This document shows, in pieces, positions 13,786 through 25,164 of a stretch of 64,000 nucleotides of DNA; positions within the stretch are counted from its first letter, which is position 1; each line of letters begins with the position of its first letter. A model generated the notes under the pieces. That model did no database searches. It was not told the origin of the DNA and was given only the letters and a program-made list of their open reading frames with translations. A program made the translations under genes and the position numbers. The stretch is taken from assembly GCA_013396655.1 (NCBI GenBank), contig WBMV01003298.1:962695-1026694 (forward strand), written 5' to 3'. The DNA comes from Campylorhamphus procurvoides. Taxonomy: Eukaryota; Chordata; Aves; Passeriformes; Dendrocolaptidae.

Positions 13786-13815
13786 TTTCCCATTGACTTC
13801 AGCAGCTTCTGATCC
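13786..13815. repeat. fragment resembling an old dispersed amniote repeat
   Basis: The words CCCATTGACTTCAG and CTTCTGATCC occur in the order found in a degenerate motif I associate with ancient repeats shared by birds and turtles. I cannot name the family. Thirty bases is too little for certainty. Confidence 0.3.
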
Positions 13816-14329
13816 ATGTTCACAAAGGGAAAAGAAACAAAAAGGAAAATTTAAACGAAATAACCTATGTCTTCAAGTTGTTTAAGACCACAGATGCATA
13901 CAGAGGGTTTTTTTTTTTGAACAGTCAAAAACCTACATGAATTTTTATACATCTTTTACTTTCAGAAAATCTGGGTTTTCGAGCCTAAATGTCCCAGGGT
14001 TTCCTTAAGACTTGCATACCTAAGGCATGTTGAAATGGGTTCTCCTAAATCACCCAGGCACTTTCATTATGCTCGCTTCTTGTTCCTTCCACTGGGATGA
14101 GATCCAAGCCCAGTTTGACACGTCCAGGGATCTCTGTCCCACAGTGTCCTGTCAGCACTGCCTCTTGCTGCTCATCCAGGGCACTGCTCCAAAGCCGCCC
14201 AAATCCATGGGGACAATTTTACCTGTGGAGCTCTACACCGTTTCCTGATTTTTCAGTACAGGCCCCTGCATTCTGACCATGCTTGGGTTTTGAAATCTAA
14301 TTTGCTGTATTAGCACAAGCCTCATTGGC

Positions 14330-14760
14330 TATGGTAGCGCAAGCCTGGTATTTAAGTAAATTAATTGATAATTGTTTCTAATGCGTAGCAAAGTATTTAC
14401 AGGAAATTTGGATTGTTTTCTTTATTGTTGCTGAAATGCTATTCAGGAAATCTAGCTGGCACTAATTTTAATTAGGAGGATATTATTCGGAACTAATAAA
14501 ATACATGAATAATAATATTTCTCTTATTAATAAAACATATATACTTTTTCATTTGTTTTTTGAACAACCATTTTCCCTTTAAAATGTTCTCTTAAACTGC
14601 AATCTGGTGCCACCTATTCATTTGATTAATAACTGAGTATGTTAATTTTATTTAATTTCATCATTTTTGGACAGAATAGTCAGCTCTCTTATTCAGAAAA
14701 ATTAGCTAATTTGAAAAAGCAAGAACTAATTTCAGACAAGTGCTTCCACAAGATGATTTC
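14330..14760. promoter_or_regulatory. candidate conserved noncoding element, AT-rich
   Basis: This block is dense in TAAT/ATTA homeodomain-type words (for example TTAATTGATAATTG near 14360 and CTAATTTTAATTAGGA near 14462). It has little simple-repeat decay and no open frame. Its texture resembles vertebrate conserved noncoding elements. That is a judgement from composition and motifs only, since no alignment was possible. Confidence 0.25.
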
Positions 14761-15712
14761 CTAGATTTGTGCATGCCCTATTTCCAATGACTTAACAATC
14801 ACATTAACTTTTTGCTGGCTTCATTGCATTGCTGGGCAGGCTGATAGAGTGATATAGAGATGCTGTTCATCTAAACCATAGTCCAGCAAAACATATACCT
14901 GAAATGCCTTCAATGTATCTGTACTTCACTAAAATCTATTCAGCCACTCACAGGTTCACCTCTGTGTAGGCTTTGTTGGACCGAAGCCACAATTACCAAT
15001 CTGCTAGAGTGGAGTTTAGTAAAATATATTGAGAAGAACCATGTCTGTGAATAAAACTAACAGTTTGGGAATGTGGCAACCATAAAATTGCTAGAATTTA
15101 ATTTTCTCTATCATTATAGAGAAGGATATTAAAAAAATCTTTCCACATTGGGCTGTATGGTATTTCTTGATTGGCTCTTGAGAAGACTGAATGTAAACTC
15201 TCCTCCATGGCCTTTCTAGTGATGCCTGTTTTCAGTCTTTTGGACTTTCTTTGTTTTAACAATTCTCTCTGTCTTTCTTGACATAACTCTAAATTTACAA
15301 TATAGTGTGCTCTCCTTCTGAGACATCTTAAGTGGTCTGTTGCTATTCACGTTCTCTGAAATGAGTCACAAATATTGTTGCTTTCATTCATGAGAATCAT
15401 TCAAGAGGTAACAGCCTTTTTGCTTGCTTACCTCGAATAGGGACACAGAAACCAGGATGTGCTGGTGCTTTATGGCCTTTTTGCTGTAGTATCTCTTCTT
15501 TTCCCTAATTTTACAGAACGCCCTTTACTCCTGGTGATATCTTATGGCTACCATGCATAGATCTGGTGCAGTGGAAAGAACAGATTAAGCAGGAGCTATC
15601 CAATACATTGCTACTTCATCATGAACTACAGAGAAGGTAGGAGCTCTGTGAAGAAGACTGACATTTAAATTGATTTGGAAGTTACTTATTTGTAGGAATC
15701 AGGGATTCCTAT
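14761..15712. other. unique noncoding DNA left of the LTR
   Basis: No gene or repeat is identified. The perfect inverted repeat GGAATC-AGG-GATTCC at 15695-15709 lies three bases before the LTR insertion point. Confidence 0.5.
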
Positions 15713-15893
15713 TGTGTGGCGAAGGAATAAAACACCAGCAAAGACCGAGCCAAAAGAAGAGACAGCTGACTAAAGGACCCGAAATTAGAGGACATATTAC
15801 TCCAGACAAGATGCCGGTGTAATGTTATAGTTAGTGCTAGTTATTTCTCTGTATTAGATTAGTCATGCAATTGCATTTATTACAAATGTTCCT

Positions 15894-16175
15894 ATTGGTT
15901 GTACCCCAGTTCTTCCCCAGTTTTCTCCCTCAGAGATAGTCCCCCATTGGTTAGCTGTTTCCCGGGCTTAGGTACAGCTACCATTGGTCCCCAGGTCTCC
16001 CATGGTAACGGCACGTAAGCCTTACCATATCGGGCAGACCACTCCCATAGCCTCTTCTACTGCCACTCCCCAGAGGCGGAGTTCCCGTCTCCTATCCTAT
16101 CCCATGTCTTATCCAAGTTGTCAATCCCTCAGATCCGCCCCTTTTTCTAGACCCTTCCTATCCGAGGCTATAAAA
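15894..16175 (+). promoter_or_regulatory. LTR promoter: CCAAT boxes, GC boxes and TATA box
   Basis: ATTGG (inverted CCAAT) occurs at 15894-15898, 15946-15950 and 15983-15987. GGCGG occurs at 16075-16079 and CCGCCCC at 16135-16141. TATAAAA occurs at 16169-16175. This is a complete RNA polymerase II promoter layout, and transcription would be predicted to start about 25-30 bp after the TATA box, near 16200. None of the core words is broken. Whether it is active is not known. Confidence 0.75.
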
Positions 16176-16191
16176 GTCGATGCTCCCCTTT

Positions 16192-16197
16192 AATAAA
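16192..16197 (+). terminator. LTR polyadenylation signal AATAAA
   Basis: A perfect AATAAA lies just upstream of the predicted R region and is followed by a T/G-rich stretch (TTCTTTTGTTCTCC) that could serve as the downstream element. It would end retroviral transcripts at the right LTR. Confidence 0.7.
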
Positions 16198-16293
16198 CGG
16201 TTCTTTTGTTCTCCTCGTTGGCTGCAGCCATAACCCCGTGTTCGTCTCTTTCCTTCCCCGCCTTTCCCTCCTCGGGTCAGCGACTCAGCATTG

Positions 16294-16318
16294 TGTCGGG
16301 GTGCACCCTCCCCCGACA
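16294..16318 (+). repeat. terminal inverted repeat at the LTR 3' end
   Basis: TGTCGGGG (16294-16301) is the exact reverse complement of the last eight LTR bases CCCCGACA (16311-16318), with a 9-base spacer. The LTR 3' end can therefore fold into a hairpin. Confidence 0.8.
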
Positions 16319-19300
16319 CTTATTCAAAATTGTTATACTTTGGGTAAAATTTCAATATTCTGTCTGATATTAATTTTATATATTTTCAAGTGACCTGTGG
16401 ATTCCATACTCAGTATGTACTGAACTTGTACTATGATTTTCTTTTCCTATGCTTCTGCTCCTCCCTGAGCTGACTTGCAACTTAAACAGATGGATGTCAC
16501 ACAAGTATGCAGTAACATAAGTATGCAAGTCAAGCAGCTATAAAATAAATGGGAAAATAGATGTTATTTTCATTACATGGGAGTGGAATATTGTGGAGAA
16601 TCTTCAGTCATGCTCCTTCAGTGGACATGAAGGATAGGCTGAAATCTATACTGAATGATATATTAAATATCAGGTTTAAATCAGAGGATGGAAGGGAGCT
16701 CAAACAGCAGCATCTGTTATATATGATATAATATTATATATTATTGCTGTTCTTCAGCACATAAAATGTAATGAAATTATTTTCTTTTACTTTAATAGAA
16801 CTTAGGTTAAGATATGTATTGTTAACTAGACAATTACATCGTCCAACCAATTGTACCTGTGTTTGAGAAAGCAACATGGCTCCAAGACTGGTAGGACCAT
16901 TCTATCATTATTATACCTCTGAATGAATTTACACCTTTATTATTCTTTGGTTTAGCTGGTTGGGTTAACAGCTAAATATTGTTAGTTAGCAAGACTCAGA
17001 AATAAGTAGATACTTTCTTTTGTCAGAAATAGACATCAGGGCCATCCTGGCTCTGCAGTCTGTCCTTTTCCTCTCCTCTGTTGCTGTTCATCTCCCACTG
17101 AGCACACTCACTGGAGTTAGAATAGCTCAAGAGATGTAAGTCACCTTTTGTGTCTGGGCAAGTGGAGGAACTTGTGTTCCTTCCTAAGCTCCTGCTGCAG
17201 CTTCATGCTACAGCAGTTAGGGAGATGTTGCCAGAGTTCTGAGACTGTGTGACACTGAGGGATGTGGCTCCTGTCGCCCGCATGCTTGGGCAGGCTGAAG
17301 CCTCGGGAGGTCTGACTGCAGTGACAAACCAGGGATTTGCTTCACAGAGCCCCAAAAGACATGACACTGTCAAGAAGATGTTATTTACAGACAGGCTAAA
17401 CATGAAGAAGTAAAAGGGCTTTAAATGAACTGAAATCAACTTCTCTCCATTTCGGTACTATTATTGTCTTTTATAACAAAGTTTCCAGGTTTACAGATAA
17501 TTTTTTCTTTGTAGAGAAGCCTGGAAAATTCTTTCATCAGAAGAATGGCCTCCCTTAGAGTTTATGAGATTGAAAACTTTACATAAACTACGCTTCACTC
17601 CACAATAGCTCATTATATTATAATTTTATTTAATTTAAAGCAGTGTGGTTTATAATCAATGAAGTTCCTTTGCTGAAGAGAAGGAGGTTTTAGCTTTAGA
17701 ACAAATACACAGCATTTTTTCATTTCCTTAATCTTGTGCTGTAGGTGGTCAGTTCCAACTGCTGCATTTGGCACTGGAAATTTGTTTAGTTTAAAGCCAA
17801 GTAAAACAGACAGAGAATAGCTAAATTGAAAAATTGAATTTAATATGTTAAGTATTATGCTGCAGTTTATATAATATCAGTGTTCCCTAGAGTTATATAT
17901 TATTGTTGTAATGTTCTCTGACACAGATTGCCATGAACCAGAAGTGATTAAAGGGCAGGTAGAAACATTACGTTTGCTCTGGGGGAAAAAAAATCCCTCA
18001 GATATTGTATAAAATTAATCTGGCTGAGGAAGATGCTACTGCAGAGCTGTGGTGATGCAGTGACAGTGGCTACATGTGGCTGGGCAGCACCATGGCTGGC
18101 AGGGTCATAGCTCACAGTTTGAGACAAGTGGCTACCAGCTTTTTCTTTAATACTCACACAGACAACTACTTAATGCCCTTTACAGGAAAAAAGGGAGCAG
18201 TATTTAGATAAGTTCTCAACATAATTATTCCTCAGGAATTTGAGTGCATGGTGACAGGGCCATGCTCATTGGCATCTGGTTCAGCACACATCTCCAAGGT
18301 GATGTCCCAGACAGTGAGCAGTACAGGCAAAGCAGAGCAGCACAACAGCCAGCTGCCAGCATGGCACGGCATCCTCCTGGAGAGAAACTATCCAGGGCTG
18401 CACTGGCTGCTCTTAATGACGTGAACATTTATCAGTTTAGTGTTCTGTGGCACTCTGTGCAACTGAGCATTGCCCAGTTTGTCCTGCAAAACAGTTTCGG
18501 TAGAACAAACCCTGGGACACATTTGAATGCCTTTGGATGGCCAAGCCCTCACACGGAGGAAACCACGCTGATCCATTGACTCCAAGATAACCATGGTGCT
18601 TCCAGGAGCTGAGAACCCAGCCCAGATCTTCCAGTTTTTATGATCTCTCTATAATTATCCTACTTACGCATTTAGCATGTTTCTGTGCTCTACCAGGTGA
18701 GCTCCAACTGACCAATTCTCCTCAAAAAATGTGAAGTTTGGAACTGGCTTTTTTGCTGCTACTTTGCAGCTTAGCTGTGACCCTATATCTGAAACATTTG
18801 TGCACAACTAGGGAAACTCCCTGCTTTCAAGAAAAAACTCAAAACTGTCCTTGCTCACCACAAAGGTCACAGCCTTGGGAAGCTCCTCCTTTTGGCCTCG
18901 GGGAACTGCAAGCCCAGCAAGGGTTTAATGGGGGAATTCAAAGTTGATTCTGGCCCTTTATTTAAGGGGACCTTTGTGTGGTTCATTCCTGGAGTTTGGA
19001 CGTCTGCCTCACAGATCTGTAACTGCTCAGAATGTTCATAAACTGGACGAAAGCATAAGATGAAAATAAGCACACTTGTCCAAATTTACTATGACTAACA
19101 AATGATTTAACTCCAAATTTATGCCACCATAGACATAGCATCATAATCTATATTTGTATTATTGACTTCTCCAATATTAGTTTCCTTTAAAACCAAGGAT
19201 CCAAGTCCACTTACTTTGAGTTCAAAGACAAAAATTCTCATCATGTTCAATGAGAAGAAAATTTGGCATAAGTTTGTTATTCCTCCAGAATCATTAAATT

Positions 19301-21534
19301 GTTAAATGCCATGAAGCTTTTTTTTTTTTTGACATCTAAGCAGAATAAGTAGATGAGCAAATGATTTTTTTCCAGTTAGCTTAGAAAAATGCTTGTCTTT
19401 TTAATATCTGAAAATGACAGCTTTGCAATTCTACTCTCATTTTATCCATCATTTCTAATTGCAGACTGGAGTGCTACTTCCTCAACTGCTGCGGTCATTT
19501 ATTCCACTGCAAAAAGGGTGGAAAAGACACTGTTTAATTCTTAAACTGCCTATGTTGAATTCTTGCCTTTTGAAAGCTGATATTTATTTTAGTCTATCTG
19601 TGACTGATATATTTCCTAATGGTTATAGTTAGAGAGAAGAGGAAAATTATGGTGTTAGTTAAAACATCAAAAAATGTGAAAGTTCATCTTGCTTTTATTT
19701 TCCAGTGTTCCCTGTGCTGAACAAATAATGTTATCCTCTTTCTGTAAAATTCTGACAAGAAGCCTGCATTGGAGTCTGGGAAAATTATCATCCTAAAGAG
19801 TAACTTATATCTCCAGAAATCAGCAGACTCTTGAAATATAGAAACACCAGCTAGTACATGCAGAGAAGCATTTAAAAGTCTCCTCTCTCCCCTGCCCAGA
19901 AAAAAATTACTTTGGAATTAAAGCTTGAAAAATGAGATGTTACAATGTTTAAGAAGAAAATCAGTACAGCACAGTTCAGTGAAAGAAATAATGAAAATAC
20001 AGAAAGATATTCAGAATGGCTTTACTGAATCAAATTCACATTAGCTGATGATCTGGTCATATACAAATATTTATTACAGAAATTATATGGATATGTAATG
20101 TAGGCACAGTGCTGGCAAGAAAGGGATGATCAGATTTATGTGTGACAGTACAGATCTGGTCCTGCTATTTTGCCAGAACCTAGGACAAGAGAAGGAGCAA
20201 GAGCAACGCTAGGGATACTCTGGCTCATCCCAGGAGAAACAGAGGAAGTTCAATACATTCTTGTACCCAAATGCTCATGAAATGAGCTACAAAACAGTCT
20301 TTCATTAAAACTAATAAATAAATAACTATATTCCCTTTGCATTCACATTTGTGGTGCTCTTCTAGCAAGTTAATTCTCCGCCCTTGGTGGGTTTCATCAC
20401 AAGGAACATTGATTATTTGGAATGTAATGCCACTGACTGTTCCTATTGTCAAGGCTGAACATATTGATTTGAAATTACTCAGTTGCTATATTATCAAAAA
20501 TGGATTGAGATCACTGTTTGGTTTATTTTATAAGTTTTAAATTAGGAGTTTCTGCATCAGACTCTGGTGTGCATTTTCTTGTTTCTGTTTCTTGGCAATT
20601 GAGCTCACACTGAGCTTACCATCAACCAAAATTCCCACAACCCTTTCAACAAAACTGCATTCCAATCTTGTCTCCCCCAGTTTAGAAATACATCCAGGAT
20701 TTCACCATCCCAGATGCAGAATCCAACATAATTGTTGTCAGTAGAAGTTGTTTTCCACAGAAAAAAAGCAAAGAGTTATACCAAACCAGTTATCTTCATT
20801 ATTTAACACAAATTATGGTGGAATCACCTTCCCAAGCTGTGGGACAATAGAGAATGCACTGACAGCAATGCATTCTCCCTGCAAGCTGAGCATACCTGAT
20901 AACTGCTGCCTCCAGATAATTATGGATGAACTGATGTTGTCTCATCATTATCCTGGAATTTATAATTCCGTTTTTTCAGGATAAACCACTTCTTTCTTTG
21001 TTCAGATTTTCTAAAAAAATAAATGAAACAAAGACTTTTTTTTAATTTAATCAAGGGATACCTTATGATAATATGTTTAAAATTCATTGTAAGCCATATG
21101 TCAGTAATATGATATAATCTATAAATTAATATTATAAACCTGTCCAGCAGATCAATGTATATCATGAAGTACCAAACTAATTTATTTCACCTTTCTTTAA
21201 TAAAAACCTAAGTGGTCTGAGACTAGATTATTCACTTGAAATAATTTTTAAATAATTTGGGAGTTTGGCTAAAAATAATAATTAAAAAAGGAATCAAGAA
21301 AAATATATCTGAAATATTACCAATAATTTACACTTGCTAAAAAGTTCTTGGGTGACAATTTTACAGTAGCAGAAGGACATGAAGGAAGAAGGGAGGTTGA
21401 TACTGCGGCACTTTGTGCATCAGGTGTGAGACCTCCTTGTGTGTTAGAGTTGAGACCATGGCAATGGATCAGGCCAGGAACTGAAGCCATAATGGAAAGA
21501 TTGCACTATTTTTTCCTACTTTTCCCATGAACAA
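16319..21534. other. AT-rich noncoding DNA, no gene seen
   Basis: About 5.2 kb with no supportable gene. It holds an AT-rich patch near 16715-16745, a 13-base T run at 19318-19330 and a GC-richer stretch at 18240-18600 that is open on both strands (plus 18244-18579, 111 codons) but shows no domain. Confidence 0.55.
20850..20877. repeat. 9-bp perfect inverted repeat (hairpin)
   Basis: GAGAATGCA (20850-20858) pairs exactly with TGCATTCTC (20869-20877) across a 10-base loop. The stem is too short for a microRNA precursor and no role is assigned. Confidence 0.7.
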
Positions 21535-21568
21535 TGTGTGTGTGTGTGGGGGTGTGTGTGTATACACA
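21535..21568. repeat. interrupted (TG)n microsatellite
   Basis: A (TG)n run interrupted by GGGG and then continuing as TGTGTGTGTATACACAC. The last part is a short self-complementary sequence. Confidence 0.85.
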
Positions 21569-21889
21569 CCTCTGCTCGTCAAGCCTGAGTGTCAGTGCAC
21601 ACTGAGCTCCCACAGCTGCCCATCACTATTCTCCCAGCAGTGGGTGTAAGATGCTCCAACTGGTTGTCAGCCATTTAAAAAAGAGATTGCTCTAACATTT
21701 GGGAAATCAAAAAGTAGGATAAAATATAAGAGCAATACAGAAAGGTGTTACTTCTCTTTATACCATCTTACGTCTGAGAGAATTCACTGAGATAACCAAG
21801 AAGCTTGAAATTTTGTGCCAAAATTTTATATCCTGTTAACTTCAAGGTGGGGGGGGATGCTTTCTAGTGGAATGCATGTGAACTCTTTT
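21569..21889. other. unique noncoding DNA
   Basis: Nothing is recognised apart from a short G run (21848-21855). Confidence 0.5.
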
Positions 21890-22470
21890 GCTGGTTAAAT
21901 GCAGAATCCATTTGTCACATCAGTTCATGCACAGTGACAATTACACAGTCAAATAGCTGCCTGCAACCTTTTAAATCTCCCAGGTACGCCTTCCTGTGCT
22001 GTTAGCACAGTTACCCAGGTTAGCCGGACAAAATGTTTTTCAACATATGAGCTATAGTCGTTGTATTAGACCAAAAGCTGCCGCTGGGTTAGATCTCAGA
22101 TTGGCACGCTACTGGTACAGCTTGCTGAAATGAAATCATTATGCTTGGAAGCTCTCTTTTTAAACAGTTCCATTTTCAGATCTCTCAGATTGGGTGCTTG
22201 CCCCAGAAGTAATTTGAAATTACCTAAACCATTTGCAATTTCCCTGTGTTTTGGCAGCACTGCGGTAAACATATGACTCTTGCTAAGTCATAGGATACAA
22301 TGTTTATTCTGAGATGCTTTGCACTTTCCATTTTAGATAATCAGATCCTTGTTTGCTGGCATTTGAACTGAACACAGAGTACTAATTCATACCAGGAAAG
22401 TCCTGGATTTGGTTGTTAAATGAGAGGGCACCTGGCTAACTGTTATTTATATGCATACTTGTACAAAGAA
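21890..22470. promoter_or_regulatory. candidate conserved noncoding element
   Basis: About 580 bp with balanced composition, no simple repeats, no transposon similarity and no open frame. It contains regulatory-type words such as TAATTTGAAATTA near 22210 and ATATGCAT near 22450. The call rests on texture only, with no alignment behind it. Confidence 0.25.
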
Positions 22471-22654
22471 AAATGCATTTTAAGAACAATTTTCACATTT
22501 AATCTTTTTTGTGGAGTTGCAAGTGGGTGGGAAAATGGTTAGAGTCTTCACAGTCCTTCCTTAAGCACACAAGCAACAGCAAATAAACTGCAGAAAGCCA
22601 AGTATTCAGGTTACTGTATCCTGTTCTTTCAGCTTATTTTTATTTCCATGGTTA

Positions 22655-23060
22655 TGAGCTAGGAATTATCTTTTCCTGTTCCTTCTCTTACACATCCACG
22701 TTGTTTCTCCAGGCTGTGCTTAATCTCTTAGTTTTCTACTGAGGCATCTATGCTCACATCTCTTATGCACTGTCCTATCTCCCTTCTGCCATTGCTGCAA
22801 TATCTCCATCTCCAGTTTCCCCAAATTTCAAAGTCCTCTCTCCGAATCATTTAATTAAACCTGTATTTAAAATATGTCCCTCAGCAATTTTGGCTTGATC
22901 AGCCTGACCCCTCTGAACCATCAATTACACTTGTTTTATCAAACAAGTTAGGTTCAGGCTTCCTACCTTTATCTTAAGACCTCTTAATTCTTTCTTTCTG
23001 CAATATGTCTGTTTCAGCCTCCCAGATTGAGATTTATTAGAAGGATTTAAGCATTTTAAG
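22655..23060. other. pyrimidine-rich, G-poor tract
   Basis: Over about 400 bp the plus strand is strongly enriched in C and T and poor in G, without a simple repeat unit. It could be an eroded transposon or intronic DNA. No family is recognised. Confidence 0.5.
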
Positions 23061-25164
23061 ATGAAAGAATGCGCTGAATATTCAAAAGCACCAACTACCT
23101 AATTCCCACTGTGAATTACAGTCATTCATTCTCCTTGTCAGGAGGATCCACAGTCCTCATCCAGGCGCTCATCCTGGATTCTCTCTGCTGTCAGTGCTCT
23201 CCAGTCTGTGGAGAAAGCTTGCAGTAATTTGGAGCACTCTCTTCTAACAGTCTCTTCCTTTTCCAACACAATTTTTTAGCATTTTCCAATTAGCCATACC
23301 ACAACTGAAGGGGGAGAAATCATGAGAACTGGGGGAGCCTCCTATTTTATGCATTTTTCTCTGCCTTTGAAAATCTCTCTGTGTCACTCCACAATAAAAG
23401 CCTAAGTGTACAAAAATTTTGGTGAAAATGGGACTTTGGAAAAAATGTTCATGTTTGGCTCCAGAAACTCAGGTTTTTCATCTTTTACTCTCATCTTCTA
23501 GGAAGTCTATTCTAGAGTTTAGAAATAACCCTGTCAAAACTTCATCAAAGTCAGCATTATTTCCAAAATGTTGCAGTTTTGGCACATTTTCAGTTGGAGC
23601 AGAAAACATTCAATTGAAAAAATTCTGACTAGTTCCATAAATGTCATTACATTCATTAAGTACATATGTAACAGTAGCTGAGTTAGGCATCTGTTTACAC
23701 ACATCAAGTCATCTGAAATATTATGTCATCTGAATTATTATGAAGTCAAACAGGGCTTAAGTGTCGGTTGAGTAACAGTGTCATAAATTTTAGTAACCCT
23801 TGACTTGCTGCTCATTATAGCACATCTGTGAAAAAAACTAATTGAAACATCAGGAAATGGTCAGAAAGCAAATGAAAAGCATTAGGAAAAAATATGAAAG
23901 CATTTTAATTAAATTGGAATAATGCATTAGTGTGACCGGCAAATGAAATGGCTATCCAGGTCCTGACACAGTTTTTTTATTTGAAACCATAACATGATTA
24001 TTTATCAAATTCATTAATTTTCTGTTGATAGTAACATTAACTTTTAAATAACACATGAGACCTACAAATACTTTAACATGAGGTTTAGGTCATCATTCCT
24101 AGCCTTATGTAATCAGGAACAGTTTAAATTAATATAATTATACTTGTGGTAAAAATGGATAGAAATGAAGTTAAAATGGGTCCTTTTTGAGGTTTTTTGT
24201 GCCTTTATCAGATTTTTCTGCTATCCCATGTAAAAGTAGTTGAGTGTTCTCAGCCTCTGTCAGGCCATGTGAAGAAAAAAAGGATGTTTCCCAGACAGTT
24301 ACCATTGTATTTATATGGAATTTATTATGCAATTTCTAGGCACCATACACTATCAGAGAATCACTTCCTATGTAGAGCTCCTCTTTTAAGTTTGCCAAGC
24401 ACATTTCATGTTTTTTAGACATCTTTTAAAAATGCTGTTTTCTAAAACTACTGAATGAAAAATGCTGAAAAATCTTGTATATAAGTAACAGGTGCCATTT
24501 TCTAATGAACTGCAATTCTCTTGCTGTCTCAAAGGCCTTGCTGTTAGAATATCGTTGAAGCCAAAGACGAGAACCTTTTCTTGACTAGCAGAGAAGACCT
24601 CTAATGACTACTATTATTTTTCTGGAAGGACTTCCAAAAGGCAGATAAGCCTTACAAGGAGCCACCAGAAATATTGACTGGTCAAAAAGTAACCCCAAAA
24701 TCAGACTGCTAAGGTACATGCTGAGAAAAGCAGTACCAGAAATAGAAGGCAACTGAAGTGGGTATTGAAAATTTATTCACTCAGAAGTTGTTGCTCAGTA
24801 ACTGAAAAATACTTTTAAAATTGGCTACCTTAAACTGTGTATAGCTCTATGGTTTCTCTAGAATTAAAGCTGCTCCCAAATCAACATTAAGCTCCTTAAG
24901 TTCATTTAAAATGTGACTAAAATGGTTTATCTGCAGAGAAGTCTCATGCATTTTAACTAATTCACTGCAAAATTTAGTTTAGACTTAGATAATCTATTTT
25001 TTTGCTTCTTACATGAAAGAAATTCTGTTCTCAGAAGGATTCAGATTGGGAGCATTCCATTTTGTTTCTACTAGATAGGACCTCAGGATGAATTAGGGTC
25101 ATACAAATGAAAGCAGCTAGTAAGGGGGATCCAGTAAAGTGAGCCATTCTGTTCCTGTGCAGCC
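23061..25164. other. AT-rich noncoding DNA, possibly with a conserved block
   Basis: No gene is supported. The part from about 23640 to 24160 has many AATTAAAT-type words and little repeat content, so it may hold another conserved noncoding element, but this is weak. Confidence 0.45.

Larger units (their letters stand above)
6586..14329. other. AT-rich noncoding DNA with simple repeats
   Basis: No gene is supported in this stretch of about 7.7 kb. The open frames are short. The longest (10180-10626, plus) is long only because it runs through an AAAC-type simple repeat and encodes a Lys/Asn/Thr/Gln-rich tail. The other contents are the T/G-rich and A/C-rich tracts and tandem repeats listed separately, a 13-base A run at 12256-12268 and an 11-base T run at 13908-13918. 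Confidence 0.6.
15713..16318 (+). mobile_element. solo LTR of an endogenous retrovirus
   Basis: The 606-bp element starts TGTGTGG and ends CCCCGACA, so it has the TG...CA ends of a retroviral LTR. The flanks are CCTAT on the left and CTTAT on the right, a 5-bp target duplication with one mismatch. It contains three inverted CCAAT boxes, GC boxes, a TATA box and a polyadenylation signal in the expected order, all on the plus strand. About 20 CpGs contrast with CpG-poor flanks. No primer binding site or internal retroviral sequence follows, so it is a solo LTR left by recombination between two LTRs. The AATAAA 17 bp after the TATA box implies a very short R region with the signal in U3, as in alpha- and betaretroviruses. 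Class assignment is therefore tentative. Confidence 0.85.

Noticed and set aside
15984..16193. 69-codon frame inside the LTR
   Set aside because: It overlaps the LTR promoter boxes, and solo LTRs of this type carry no coding sequence. It is open only because the LTR is GC-rich.
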